From Ascaris suum (Eukaryota; Nematoda; Chromadorea; Rhabditida; Ascarididae), in NCBI GenBank assembly GCA_013433145.1, contig CM024169.1, forward strand, positions 310,001-374,000: DNA of 64,000 bases, in the 5' to 3' direction. Made by a program: the position numbers and the translations under genes. Numbering within the stretch: the first letter of the stretch is position 1; every line of letters starts with the position of its first letter. A model generated the notes under the pieces. The model searched no databases. It saw nothing but the letters and a program-made list of their open reading frames with translations, and was not told the DNA's origin. Positions 13,201 to 26,492 of this stretch are shown here, piece after piece.

Positions 13201-15252
13201 ATTACCAACAGACTATTACACTTCCTGAAATTTTCGCGGGTTGAACGTTCCCAAAATCGTGCTCCAGCAATTCCCTCTAAGAAAAATGCAAATTTTTTAG
13301 TGAATAGGATGAATGCATTCGCCTCTTGTTATTTTTGTTCAAGAATGGCGTAGATTACAACATTCACATTCATTTTTTGCAAAAAAAATTCCCCAATAAA
13401 AAACTTCTCTCGATCTGACACGTTAATGCATACAGTAGCAAATTTTCTATATTTATTCTTGAACAACACGAGAAAGCTTGTTAAATTATGTTTTATTGCA
13501 GATTTTTGCCCCTAGGGAAAGGCTAAAATTACAACATTCACGATGTGTGCGCAGTGCTGAAACAAGTTTTATGGTCGGATTTAATCTCCATCACTGATGA
13601 ATGCTGCAGGAATAAGGAAGCGTGAAAGGTAGGCCCCCTTCCTATCCTAAAATCTTTCTTAAACTCAAAAACACTCGAATATATAAGAACCAACATAAAT
13701 TTGAGCTTTCTTTTGTGGTACAAAAGAAGCTGCGAAGATTAAAAGGTTTTGTCATGACAAAAATTCGATAACCTCAAAGGGACGAGACCTTTATCCGACA
13801 AAAACAGACACCAACATCGGCAGTAGCAGCAACAGTGGTGAAGGGATATGTCCAAATAGCCAATCAAAAGCTAAGGATGGGTGATCGACGAGACAGAGAA
13901 GGGAAATAGGCAGCATCCGATGAGATCATTATAAAAACCAAAAAAAGTAACTGTGAGATGTTTGTTCTACGCGTGCAGCATCAACCTTCGACTCGAAAGC
14001 AAAACCTTTCAGAACCGCAATACCCAATTCGTGTAGCACAAAACTGGCCCCGAAGTTTCTCTTTATTGACTGCAATGACACAATAGGAAGGTGTAACACA
14101 CCCTTACTTGCCGTATCCAACAATCGAAGTAAATAAACCCCTTTACATTCCACACCTTCATATTTCATTTGCGGCGCTTAATACTTAGCAAGATTGCCGC
14201 GAACAACTTAACACTATAGCATGGGCATTGAATAAAGTATCCTTTCAATGAGAAAACAGCTGCGCTATTTTTAAATGTGCTTCCGCTGCTCAGCAATCAA
14301 TGAAATTTGTGGCAACCAAAAGAGAGGTGTGCTCATAAAAATTTCCCTTCTAATGTTGTACATTGCATAGAATTTAAACCTCGAAAGCCATATAGTTCTA
14401 CTGAAAACAGGGTTCATGCTGCTATCTCGCTGATGCAAGCCACTAATCCACGCACGGGAAAATACATATCCGTATCTGTTCGCAGGAGAAAATAAAATGG
14501 ATGACGGTTATTTTGGATGACAGCAGAAAATAAAGCCACGCAAAAGAAATACCAAAATGATGCATGTGAGAATGCCTCCCAATATGCAAGGGAAAAGGTA
14601 CCGGTCACTTCTGAGACAAAAACATGACTGAGTTACAACGGAAAGTAAAATGTAGCCTCACTTATGCACTGGAAAAAGTAGTTTGGATGCATTCTTGGGT
14701 TTACGGCCTAGCCGAGAAAAGGACACGAGTGCGGCCTAGCCACTCCCACTCTTTGTCGGGAAACCCGCATATGCCACTAGCACAACCTTTTCTGGATAAA
14801 TCAATCTGTGTTGTGGGGTAAACATCTTAACAGTTTGTATGAGTTCTGAAAGAGGTATTGTTGGCAGGAGGCATCATGAAATAATTCACGAATGATTCAA
14901 TCAGAACTGAATCAGAGCGGCTGAAATAGTAGGCGAATCAAAATATCAGACAATTCGACCACCTGCTTTACGATTCCCATCGAAGAGAAAATTCTTTTTG
15001 CACTAAGAGTAGAATTTCTACGATAAAATTTTTCATATAATAGCATCAAACTCAAAGCAGATTAATTAATTTTAATTGTACGTTTAAAGAAATCATTGAA
15101 TGCAATACAATAAACAAACTTCGGCCACTTACCTGATAGACAGGTGAACTCCAATACAGCGATATACAACACACAAACCAGAAAACGACAAGCACCGAAA
15201 TGGCCACACAAATGAAGCGCTGTTGTTTGCGTGCTCCTTCGGAGAGTTGCAT
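7211..15252 (-). CDS. Predicted multi-pass membrane protein (one gene or two)
   Basis: Five hydrophobic exons read on the minus strand: 15252-15133 (starts MQLSEGARKQQ, 40 codons, GTAAGT donor), 11731-11363 (123 codons), a part ending at 9535 (GTAAGC donor), 8722-8434, and 7419-7211 (ends in TAA). Exons 1 and 2 join in phase 0. The last two join in phase 1, giving Asn at the junction. The third may begin inside 9750-9535 after a CTACTACAG acceptor (phase 0), or at its own ATG at 9750, which would start a second gene. I count four membrane spans in exons 1-2 and about five in the rest. The loops carry basic clusters such as RRLVILAWRS. No family motif is recognised; a receptor or four-span family is possible. 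An optional extra exon may lie near 10674-10874. Confidence 0.6.
9500..9518. repeat. AAAGGT triplicate
   Basis: Three tandem copies of a 6-base unit occur just downstream of the 9535 donor, inside the intron of the membrane-protein gene. The repeat is too short to call an element. Confidence 0.6.
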
Positions 15253-16656
15253 TGTGCACAGCGTAATGGCTATATGGCAAGAACCACTCAACACATTCCG
15301 CTACACAGCTAGAAAGCAGCTAAGCAACACCTGCACAAGCGCATAATGATTTCCGAACTATAGCTCAGCAGCACATTTTTCAACCAGTCTGCTCATATTA
15401 CCTCTGCATACTTCTGCGCTTCGATACCCCTACAGGTGCGGAAAACGAGAAAAAGTACTTAGCTTCTTCGTAAGGGCCTCAAAAAAGCTTCACTATGATG
15501 ACAACTTTCTACCGCCCCCTTCGACACAGCAAGAATGAACCATTGCCAGTGTTTCATATGTGAGAAGTCTAGCTTCATGATCCCATCATAAAGCGAAAAC
15601 GATCATCAATCCTAATCCAGGAACGAACAAAATACACACTGATCCCTTCCGTTTATTGCGCATGTTCACGACTTTTTACAGTGAAGCACAATAAGGTGAC
15701 GTCCTGCCTTAGCATTTTATAGCGTTTTTCTGTCTGCTGGGCTTAAATATGGAACTATGAAGGCTTGTGCAATGAAAACAGGGGCTCAAAGGATCAAAGG
15801 CTCAAAAACCCAGCTTTCCTTTCAACTGATCGTCTCTAAAGCTGATGCTAATTTCGTTGTATAACCGTTCAAATAAAAGGTAAAGAATATATTTTGACTG
15901 AGATCTGCAAACTCCATAGCAAAAACCCTTTATCGGACGTTTGTCTTATCTTTGATGTCCAAAAAGTTCACCGGGCCAGTTGAGAGAAAATAATGCGTAT
16001 GGCATCAACCTTTATTACCATCAAATACAACGACTGAACGCGAAACTAAATTTGCAAAGAAATTCTGTATTAGGCAAAAGAGATACTTATATAATGATGT
16101 TTATCGCATTGAAAGACATGGTTCATTGCATAGAAACACTTATGTAAAGAAATGTTGAGCGAGTGGGAACATGACAATAAGAGGAATGTGAATAAGGATC
16201 CATAAATAAGACAATAAAATGTAACGCAGTTATGAGAGTCCTCTAATACTACTTTAAAAAAAAAAAGAAATTTCATACATACGCATACTCACTGTGAATG
16301 GCAAGATATATTTCTTTTCACGAATCTTGTTAATAAAAGAGAGTGATCCTAAGACTGACATAAGTGACATCCAATATCGCATTTCAAGGATGAATTTTTA
16401 GTCGTGAACGGGAATTACTATCAGAGATAACCTTTAACTATGCATAAATATCGTAAAAACTTGGATTTAATTCCTGAGACTGTAGCATTTCTCCATTTCG
16501 ACAAAAGATGGAAGAAAACAACTGAGAAAGAATAGAATTTCAAAAAGAGTTTCTATGACGGTAACTCCTCCAGACAAGATGCTGAAAAAGAAGGAGAATA
16601 AATTAGGAGGGTTTTTCTAGAAAGTTTACGGTAAACTGATCGCGATAAAAAATACT
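15253..16656. other. Intergenic region between membrane-protein gene and jmjd-5
   Basis: This is upstream of the first membrane-protein exon and downstream of the jmjd-5 stop. Both genes are on the minus strand, so it should contain the promoter of the first and the 3' end of the second. No supported exon is present. Confidence 0.5.
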
Positions 16657-19600
16657 CTAGTTGGAGGACGATGGTGTGCTGAACCAACACGAAACCGAGA
16701 TACTCGGTTCAAGCGACTTCACATAGTGCCAAAACGCATGGGGGATGAAGAGGCATTCTCCTGCCGACAGCACGCAATCCGAAACATGGGCCAACTTCAA
16801 CAGCGGATATCGCGATACATCAGGATGCTCAACGTCAACCTCAACGAATGCTCATTAAATAGAAAACGTTAGCTGACTGGACGAAATTCGAAGCAAAATA
16901 AAATTTGAGCGATATCGCGTTTACCCTTTCGATCGCAACGCCGCTAACGATAGAAATATGCTCAAATAAGCGTAAAAGTAAGCCCCCTTAAGCAAGTTCC
17001 TTTTTTTTACAAGAGATGGATAAAAATGCACAAAAATAAGAAATTTAACATGAGAATCAAATGGATATTTTCGTGTGATTTCGTTGATGCGAATATCGAT
17101 AAATATTTGCATAAACAAGAACCTCAATAAACCGAGACAAAAAACTTTTTCCAAACTTCCTGTTCCCCATAGACCGCATCTCTCATCCAAATGGAATTTT
17201 TTTTGCGGGAAAAAGATTATTATATTAGATATTATAAAAGTTCATTCCTATACCTGACTCGTATTCGTGAGGAAGCCCTCTTCATGTGGGTAGACACTGA
17301 CCGTTTCCGAATAGGGGATTAGCCTCAAGAACTTCCTACCGTATACCTGCAAGACAGCTACTTGAAATTTCGAGAGAAATTCTAAGATAAATTGGTCGTT
17401 GAGAACAATATCACCTTGTTGCGCCGATGCGAAATAAATGGCTGACATGAACTAAAGTACACAAAAGACCGAACCGATTACATCGAAATACCGACGTAAC
17501 GAGCAAAGAAATCGTCAATATATGGTACTGCGCTGTATTTATAATTAAAAGTTTGCCTTTTCAATCAGAGACATTTTTATTCGCATGCAAATACGTGAAC
17601 ACGACTTGGCCACGATATAATCTGATTTTTTGGGCCAATTTCCTAGTTTCGAATGCAGGCGATGTATAGAGGAAATAAAAGCATATTTGAGCGATTCAGC
17701 TCTTGCCACCTATAAAGAAAATATAATCGGCTTTATGCATATCTAAAGTTTTTGTTTCAAAGATTGCTATGCTTTTAACTGAAAAAAAAAATATGAGAAA
17801 GGCCCTGACATATTGAATGGCTCTCTACTAGACATCTAAAGTTGTGCCAAATTCAAAGTTATTGATAGTTTGCATCCGACACAGGAACAAGCAAGAAGGT
17901 TTGAAAACTTATAATTAGGTACATAAAAATGCTTTTGTTGTGAACAACATGTATTAGCAATACGTGGATGACGTAGACAATAAACGATAGAAGAAATGAG
18001 GCATTTAACATTTTAGGGGTGTGTCTCTGAGGCATGACTGTGAATGGTGACAGCATGGATTCGAATCATTCTAGCTCAAGTCTCTGCGAATTATGGCTAC
18101 GAGTGTCAGATCATTCCAATTCAAGCCCAAGCAGAAGACGACAGCAATCCAGAAGAGCAAACTGAGGTTATATACACTAATTCCACATCAAATCTTACTA
18201 CGATTATAAGAAGCTCCTAAAAGGCACATTCAGTGAGGAATCTGAGGGATTTTATTTTGGAGAGATAAAGCAATGCATCAGATGTGTGTGAATGAAGGAG
18301 TATGGGCAAAGCCCAAATGGGATAAAAAATATTGCTCGTCTAGAAGTGTACAAATTTTGAAGCCTATGATAACTGATGGACACAGAGAAATTATTTCATA
18401 CAAATTCTGCATGAGCAAAATTTCCGCCTAGGCAACTGTCATCCGCATCGACCATGAACGTTATAGAGGGGGTAAAACTCGCCTCAAATTTGCATATTCA
18501 ATGTTCCAGTATTTTGTATATTTTGCATTAAAAGCATATTTCAGAGTTGTAGTGCAACCTGCAGCCAACGAGACCACCATACTAGCATCGGATCTCTTTT
18601 AACGAATATTTCCGCATTCTCTCCAAGAAAATTAGCACATTAACTCCCGTTTTTCAGTAATAACCACGGAAAATGAAAAAGTTTTTTCGGCACCACTAGC
18701 CCCATGCTTCATAAGCCTCGCTTTACATATTCTCTCCAAACTGAAGAGTAAGTTCGCTTTTTCGCTATAACCTTTGCTGTTAGCCGGACCACGCAGCTCC
18801 GTTCCCTCTCCCCTTCTCAAGTGCTATTCCCCGATTAAGAGCATGCTTGAATGCAAATACAGTGAATCTTTGTCTCCAGTTTCATGTATATCTCTTTTTT
18901 TTTTCAGAATAGCTCCTGGTCATAAGCATTCCTAAAGTGAAAAGAAAGTTGGGGTACCTGACAGAAGATGTTGCTCTTAGGATCAGTATGCAGGGGAGAC
19001 ACAGTTCCAGCAGGTCCAACCCAAATGTTCAGATCGACCCGATCGAGTGATTCTTCACCGAACGCACAGTAGTCGGGCACAATCACATCGTCCAACAATT
19101 CGGGCACTTGATCGAAAAGCCGATGTTGCGCTAGATAACCAACGCCACGGCTACTCTGTTATAAAAAAGACCTTAGAAGTAACGTTTTAAGAAATCAGTG
19201 GCGGAGAGCAATATAGCTATCAAAAAACATAATAAACAAGAGAGAGCTCCCGAAATCTACTTCGAAAAACAATATTTGAATATTTAGCTGCAATGCTACC
19301 GATGAGATGAAAAAATATTTCTCTGGGAGACTGCAAAAGGATTCCCTGGAGCAGTCCAGCAATTAAAGGAGCGAGACGGGCCACTTGGTAACACATCAAA
19401 ACGCCCATTGGCCGAAACGCCGACTCGGTAAAGCTTCATTGGGAGGCCTATTTACATAAATTTGTGGGGGTAAAGAGCAACAACTAGATAATCGAAGAGA
19501 AGTCGAATAAAGATAAAGCTATGAAATATGAACACTTCGGCAGCCTCAGAATTTTCAAAAACCTTAAGGCGAATTTCAACAAAAGGATTTGTGTAAACAG

Positions 19601-22600
19601 CTGCTGCAATTTCAGATGCAACTGCATGATGGATCAACTCGAACGTTGTCTAAGGGTATGCCTGGACGTTATCACAAAGTTTCGCAATTCCAAATCAAGC
19701 GATTCTCGAGCTGAGGTGATATATCACGACAATGCACCTTATAAATACTAATTCATAAAAGCGCACGAAATTCACCTCATTCTCGATGAACTCGTGCATG
19801 AATTCAGCGACGGTTGTAAGTGATTGCGACCAACCATCATCTGCATAACTGCTACCCACTTCGACGGGTACTGTGCGATGACCGATCATCGAATTGAAGT
19901 AATCAAAACTGCAGAAAAATCAAAGGCGACTGATATTAGAGTTCCCTTTGGAGTGGCAAAGCCCATAGAACATAGTCTTTGGATATAAAAAAAAAGGCCC
20001 TCCTGGTTCTCATAAAGATGAGCGTGAAACGAGACGTCCCGAGCTTTCGACTGCCCAACCAATTCAGCCCATTTAGGAGGTCTGAACTCCCTTATCGGTG
20101 AACTTTTAATCATTGTAGTTTGAACGGTCAGTGGAGAAAGAAGTTTCAGAAGTAAATGAAGGATGCAAGTCACATAACAACGAAAGCTTAGAATACCTCC
20201 ACTTCGAGAAGGCTGGCCATTGGGAGACGACTCCTGTCATGACAACAGGTTCGCCTCTTGCAAAGAACTCGAAGAACTCCTCGAGCGATGGACAACTGAT
20301 TCTTCGAATTTGCCGTGAGTTGCTCAACGGTTCTGGCTCATCTGCTATACGTTTCTAAACAGTACCCTCCATCGTTAAGCTGCTCAGAAAGATGTACAAG
20401 ACACCATATCCTTTACTGAACAAACGTGCTTCAATTTCTGTAGATTTTTGTGCTGAACATGATTAAACGAATAGATGCTAATTTCACAGTCTACCGTACG
20501 ACAGTTTCGAGCATTTCAAGATGGTACAAAAAGAAAAAGGGCTTTTGAATTGAGCCACCTTCAAATAGGCATCTCAAATCTACGACGAATTATATTCAAG
20601 ATGGGCGTTTTTATTTCGCAGGTTCTTCATACAATTTTTTATTCGAAGAGGATAGTGTTGAAGAGAGAGTCTATGATGCATCAAACTTTTCGACATTGAA
20701 CATTTCTGCAAATTAGAAAAACGCCATTTTCTTTCATATTAAAAATCAGTTCAACAGCGTCTCAAAAAATTTTTGCCACTGTAGCTCATCGTCCCTATTA
20801 TCAATGAATCGTTAGCGAGATGGCCATTGTTTTATCGTGAACAAAATGTTGTGTGAAAACGTGTTGCCAACAATAAGAGACCACTATAGTTATGGGATCA
20901 TGGCAGTGATAGCAACAATGGATTCGCTCATTCAGCATCCACTTGGGAGCAATAAGAGCAGGACTAGAACAGCAGTGAAAAAAAAAAAACTTATGAGACG
21001 CTATCTTCCTGTGCCTCTGAAAATTTCATCATCAAATAAGGTACAAACTTTTCGAATTCTTTTTGATAATTTCTAACTACAAATTACACCACCTTCCTAA
21101 TGAATAGAATTTATTGCATTCCCTCAAGCAACTTAGGCCACTGTTAGCTGTTCCACATTTGCGATCAACGCATCTGGCACAATGAGGTATCATAATTTTC
21201 CGTTGTGATGTTTCATGGAATCATACCTTCGTAATTTTCTCTGAAAAATTGTAGAGATTGTTTATGTCGCAGTTACTATAGAAATTAGTCAAATTGAAGG
21301 ATGTTTGTTCACTGAAGGGTGTAGTGTCGAATTTGTCAAAAATAAATGCCATCGATATTTTTCGAATTATAACACCTTTTCGCGAAGAGCATTTCTTGCA
21401 AGTTATTCACAAGAGATGAACTTATAAAAAGTGAATGAAAAAAATCGATCGAATATTAGCGTTCGCTTGTAATCAATGAAGCATCAAAATAAGCTACGAG
21501 TCACCTTGATGATAAGTGGAGTTGGAGGAGTACATAAAGAATGAATGTGATTCGCGAATGCTGACAATGACCGCCCGTCGATGTCACCTCCCATTATAAG
21601 ACCCATATCGCACGCTCGTAGCGCCTCCTTAATACGAAATTGGCTATGAGCATAGTGCTTGTGAAGTATGAAGTGGCACAAAAAAAAACGCAAAGGGATG
21701 ATAGGTCAAGCCGCTTGGCACTGATTTACCACCTTTCCCGGCATTCTGCCTTCTCCCGAAAATGTGTATAGATGCGGGTAATGCTACATCTCCTGTAGGC
21801 ACGTGTGAGGCTTCGAAGAGCAATTCCAATGGTGCACATATTCTACTATCTTTCCACAACATTACGCTTATAAGATAGTCAATCTTCTTCCCTCCCATCA
21901 ACCGGTTGAAAAGTGACTTCGCGCTTAGCCACCGAATATCTTCGCTGTAAGTAGAACAGCCATCGATATATCGCGATGCCATAAAGAGAATGTTGGTGAC
22001 GAAATTAAAAGAACATTTTTTAATAAACAACCACTAAATGGGAACGTCGTATATTTTTGAAAGCAAAGTATCACTTTTTACTGGGCGTGCTAAGGAAACC
22101 TGCCTGAAGAAATTTTGGTTTCTCAAACGATCGCAAATGTTTGAGGTATCCGACAGTTTAAAGTTTTTGAGGCTCCGGAAACGAAATTTTCGAGGCTCTG
22201 AGGTCTCAAATTTTTCAAATCTGCACGAAACTGCGGGGTGAATCACTCGATGACTCTCACCACTACAATTCAAGCGCCTCATTTCGCCGATGGTTGGGAA
22301 GAATTTTTTTGGTTGGAAAGAAAAAATTTTCCCGATGGTTGGAAAGAATTTTGTAACGGTCCTCTGAACCTCACATTCGTTCTTAAGAGTTGGGGACTGT
22401 GTAGGAGTCGCGTAGGCGATAAAACGTGTGCTCTTGAACATGGCAATTCGTGCCAACGAAGCTATAATAAATGACCAAATGTTATTCGCTACAACACTGG
22501 ACAAAGCCCCAGGTAAAAAACTGCAATCTAACTCATCCAGCGCTTCATCCATTTATGCTCCTTTCAATCAGCCGCATTTATTTTATCATTCAACGTAACA

Positions 22601-22930
22601 GGAATAATGAAACTACTTAAGGCAAAGCTGCTGCTGCATAATATAAGAGCAACGAACCGTGAGCTTGTTCTGAGCATAAAGCCTGCAAGCTTTGCAGGCA
22701 GCTGTCGCCGAGTAGAGAGCTCTCCATGCGTCGTTCACTTGCGAATAGTGGCCCGAATTAAGCTTCTCCCATGCTAGTGTTAACAGGAACCTCTCGAGTT
22801 TCTCGCTTCGTTCGAAGTCACATCGCTGCGTGGCGAACGCGCATTCGCGGTATATTCGTAGTAGAGAGCTGCCCACGACAAGCTCGTTCACTTCAAAACG
22901 AAGGTGAAGGAGGCGTGGATGACAATTTTC
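16657..22930 (-). CDS. jmjd-5: JmjC-domain oxygenase, JMJD5/KDM8 family
   Basis: Seven exons join in phase: 22930-22658, 21627-21505, 20354-20197, 19908-19776, 19155-18958, 17346-17254 and 16839-16657 (TAG). They encode 386 residues after a missing short first exon. The N-terminal helical domain shows WEKLNSG and ALRACDMGLIMGG. The catalytic half shows GEPVVMTGV, HRTVPVEVGSSY, VGYLAQHRLFDQVPEL, VPDYC, SPLHTDP, GRKFLRL, LTNTSQVDVE and FIPHAFWHYV. Counting from the first visible residue, the Fe ligands are His285, Asp287 and His364, and the 2-oxoglutarate lysine is Lys300. Each sits exactly 36 below the human JMJD5 number as I recall it. All are intact, so a functional Fe(II)/2-oxoglutarate oxygenase is expected; in animals the family acts as an arginyl hydroxylase or protease, largely nuclear. 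No in-frame ATG was found in the first visible exon. The 22658 donor (GTTCGT) and the 21627 acceptor are the least certain junctions. Confidence 0.93.
22288..22352. repeat. Imperfect tandem repeat, about 22-bp unit x3
   Basis: Three degenerate copies of GGTTGGAAAGAATTTT-type sequence lie in the first visible jmjd-5 intron. Nearby (22140-22215) the strings TTTGAGGCTC and TCGAGGCTCTGAGG also recur. The repeats leave long frames open on both strands, which explains the 172-codon minus frame there. Confidence 0.65.
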
Positions 22931-25388
22931 CTGCACAACGATCAAATGAGAACAAAGAGCACCATTCAGCTACATATCAACATAGGCCATCCTTCTCCAA
23001 AGCGAGGAAAAACAAGGGCAAAAGACGTAATACCGACACCAAATCTGCCAGGCAGTAAGTAAGATATGACTGCGTATTGTCGAGTTAAACCTACGATCAC
23101 ACAAATTGCCCCCAGGTAGCCATTTTATTGTCTCCTCTGCGCTGATTCTACCATTCTATATGTGTTCTTTTGTACGGTATCGACTTCCAGCAATTCCTCT
23201 TCGCAGACTGGATGACGTTTCAGTTTCGAGCCTGAGTGTCTAGCGGCTCGAAATAATGGTGTAAAAAGAGCAAAGGAAACAGGAAAACAAGAAGTGCCCT
23301 AAAGTGGGTACATCATGTTTTTCTTTTATTCAGCAATCAGTTTCACAAGCTATCAATGAATACCAAACTATGCATAACAGTTCTTGCACGTTTCGGCTGA
23401 ATCCAACCCTCCATATAGAACCTTCTGCAAAAGTCTCCTTTTTTGTGACCCGATCGGTGCAAAACAAAGCCCCAAATGGTGTTAACGCACACAAATTTTG
23501 CATCTTTATGCTTTTGAAGTTGATGACTAATGTAAGATTCAATTACTCTGTGACTCAAACAGTACTAACCAAAGTTCGTAAAACTATTTCCACGGTTCAC
23601 GAGCTCAGAATAGCGAGGAATCTGAGGTACACATACAATACTCTCAGATATAACATTGCGATTAGCACGCTTTACATATGCAAATTTTCAAAAAGCGCAA
23701 GGAAGTGCGATAATGAGATCAGAAATTATAAATTTCGATGGTATCAAATATCAAATTCTTATGTTGCGAGTCGAAGGTGAATATTATGAGGTTTTCATTC
23801 GCCGATAATCCTTACTTCATGAACTTTCAATTTCATTCGAATCGAGAAACGAGTTCCACTCAAAAAATGACCCAGCAAAAACATAAAGTAATTAAGTGAC
23901 CTGGCCCATTTAATCAAATAAGCCATCAAATCCAGCAAGCTAGGGAATTAAGAATCTCCAGCTTTTCACAATAGCGACAATTTCAAAGGTAATTTTGCAA
24001 TGATTTGCAATATTCTTGGCAATTGGCTTGAAATTTTGAAAATAATTGTTGCCAATTGCAATATCAACAGTTTGTTGGTGGCTCGTCTGGGCTCAGCTCA
24101 TTAACTTAATCGCTGCGAAAAAAAACCCATCAATGCAACACTAATTATTTACTTGCAGCATCTATAATCTTATCTCAATAAGAAATCACCCTTTCTATGC
24201 GAATGCGCTCCCGCATGATCCTTATGACCGATGGATCGAAGCATTCGCCTGCAATGAATGAATGTCTAGCAATCGAGTCATCGCATTTATCCAACGCAAG
24301 CGTTACATTCCTTCGTGGCCAATATATCATCGTCTGGAACATTAATATACTTGCAATATCACAACTGCAAGAAATCATATGAAGTAAAGTAATAGTACAA
24401 GTCATCTTACTTTTTTGTTTATTAACAAATAGATAGACGTGGCAAAAGAGTTAGTGCGATATGCGCTTCGATGCTCCACTCAGCTTATCAACAAATTTCC
24501 TAACTTATAATAAATTAAAGCATATGCTATAATGCGATAAAATTTTCAACATAATTGACCGCTAGCATAAAGTGCTGTACACAGAAACGTGTAACAACCG
24601 TCGCATTTGTGAGATCAACAGGCAACATTGTACAATCAAAAACTTGTAAGTTGCTTCTTTTGAAAAACCTTTCGCTTGTAAATACAAAAGCCCTATAACG
24701 ACAAAACTTTTCCCGATTTTTCGCTGGAAAAACCCAATTTTTCTTGTGCTCCAAAAAAATTCGTAAGTCTAGTTTCGGTGGTTCCAATATTAAAACAACA
24801 AGATAGATAGACCGATAGATGTGTACATATATAACTACCAAAAGATGACGCTTCCATATTGTACTTTTATTAACTAAGTTGGCGAAAACGCATAATAATA
24901 TGGTTGTTGGATATCAAATGTGCGTGTTGCGTTCAGAAAAAAAAGTTTCCATTGAGTTGACACAAATTGAACGGATCTTATAAAGAGTAAAAATCACATC
25001 GATGTTCATTTAATAAATTTACAGCACACCGATCCTTCTTCTCATTGATCGAATAATAAAAGCGATATTTCCTCATCGAATGAGGCTAGCCAATAAGTAA
25101 ATCGAATTTCTAGGATCGTTGTGTTTCTTTATCGATAATTCAACCGATATATAATTCAAAAAAAAAATGTTTTGCAATGGCAGAATGAATTTTCATTAAT
25201 ATAAGACATTTTCGATAACGTTCACTAGTTTTAAAAAGAAACGTATTGAATAAAATGATTCGATTGAAAGTTAGCAAAAAAAGGAATGAGAATACTGAAG
25301 CAAAACAATTACTAAGAATACAGATTGGAGAAAAAGAAACATTGATAATAAATCCACGTCAACAAATCAAATAATTCCAAGCGCTCCA
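22931..25388. other. Region between jmjd-5 and the GNAT gene
   Basis: This should hold the missing first exon and promoter of jmjd-5. A plus-strand frame of 158 codons (23304-23780, GTG-initiated) and a minus-strand frame of 104 codons (24527-24841) are open but have no convincing splice context or family similarity. A minus-strand piece at about 24187-24245 (GECFDPSVIRIMRERIRIER) follows a TTGCAG and could be a short exon. I assign none of them. Confidence 0.4.
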
Positions 25389-26492
25389 CTAAAAACTACA
25401 TTTTTCATCATGACTTCTCTGTGAAAAATATTACTATATATTTCAAAAAAAAAACAACTTCAAAAGAAGAAGCAATGAAAAGAATATACCCTATGAGGAA
25501 TTCCAGCCTCATCGTAGACATCCGAAATGGTAATGAAGCCGAGCTTCTCGTAGAATTGGAGTGAACATGTCTGTGCCTGGACAACGAGCAACATGCTACG
25601 ATCATTTTGCTCGGCAAGTTTTATAGCGTGACAACAAATGCGATTCCCGATCCCCTTTCCTCGCCAACTCTACAAACAGTTACAATAATTTAAATAATGG
25701 CAATTGAAAATGCCCACGATAGTTGATTCACTTGCAGCATTTCTCGACAAGCGTAAGACGGTTAGTCTAGGTCCTGCCTGTGGACGATGTTTTCATTCGC
25801 CATCAATTAACGAATAATACCCAAGTCAAGCCGTACTACAGCCTGCTTTATCATAATGGCGTCAATTAAATATATGCCCACTTTTACTTAGTATTGCATC
25901 AGTGTTGTCGACGAAATAGTGAACGCCTTCACTTAGACACTAATCGTTCGCTGTTCTATTACGTCAACAAAACCTTGAGCATATTTAGTACAGTCTAGCG
26001 ATGAACTCATCAAATCCAATTGAGGATTTGAACGGTTGATGCAGTTTGAAGTGATGATGAAGTACTACCTAGAGACTGAAGACCGATTGCATTATAAACG
26101 CTTACAACGGAAAATTACTGAAAGAATATCCTTGAAAGGTCGTAAACAGGAGAAAAGTGAAACGATTATGTTCATACCTTACGAACGGCCACTCTCTCGA
26201 GCTTCAGAAATGGCTCCGTCCTTCTTAGACGACAAGTCGCAATAACAGATAAACGATCAGGTGCATTGGAATTAGGAGGGACTGAAGTAAGTTCATTAAA
26301 GGCTCGAGCTTTTGCCACAACATGTAAGCATTCATCATCTAAGCCATCGAATTCGAGAGATTCTTCAACGCCTTGCTCGATCATGAAAACTTCACGACGA
26401 ATAGCAAAGCACTCAGTCAGGAGCTGGTCGTTCCCTGAGCCAACGAAATCTTCTAGCACCAAATCGGTTTCTTCTTCTATCGCTTCTTCCAT
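25389..26492 (-). CDS. GNAT-family N-acetyltransferase
   Basis: Exon 26492-26178 starts MEEAIEEETDLVLEDF and codes 105 residues up to VAVRK, with a GTATGA donor. Exon 25669-25490 begins SWRGKGIGNRI and codes 60 residues to DEAGIPHR. The pair has the GNAT fold order. The N-terminal part, FAIRREVFMIEQGVEES followed by LDDECLHVVA, is typical of the YjcF/ElaA-like branch. The second exon opens with the acetyl-CoA pyrophosphate loop RGKGIG and ends with the QAQTCSLQFYEKLGF motif. The exons join in phase 0. A final exon may be 25418-25389 (after TTTTTCACAG, ending TAG, ten codons), but this is weak because family members usually end soon after GIPH. The acetyl acceptor cannot be told from sequence; small amines or protein N-termini are both possible. 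The start ATG was chosen because upstream sequence lacks a good alternative. Confidence 0.88.

Noticed and set aside
18047..18085. tRNA-like T-loop string GGATTCGAATC
   Set aside because: No acceptor stem, anticodon arm or D arm could be found around it.
22034..22552. 172-codon minus-strand ORF
   Set aside because: It lies in a jmjd-5 intron and is held open by an imperfect tandem repeat. The flanking jmjd-5 exons join in phase without it.
24175..24405. Possible first exon of jmjd-5
   Set aside because: The peptide does not resemble the JMJD5 N-terminus, and the donor (GTGATT) and reading phase are not convincing.
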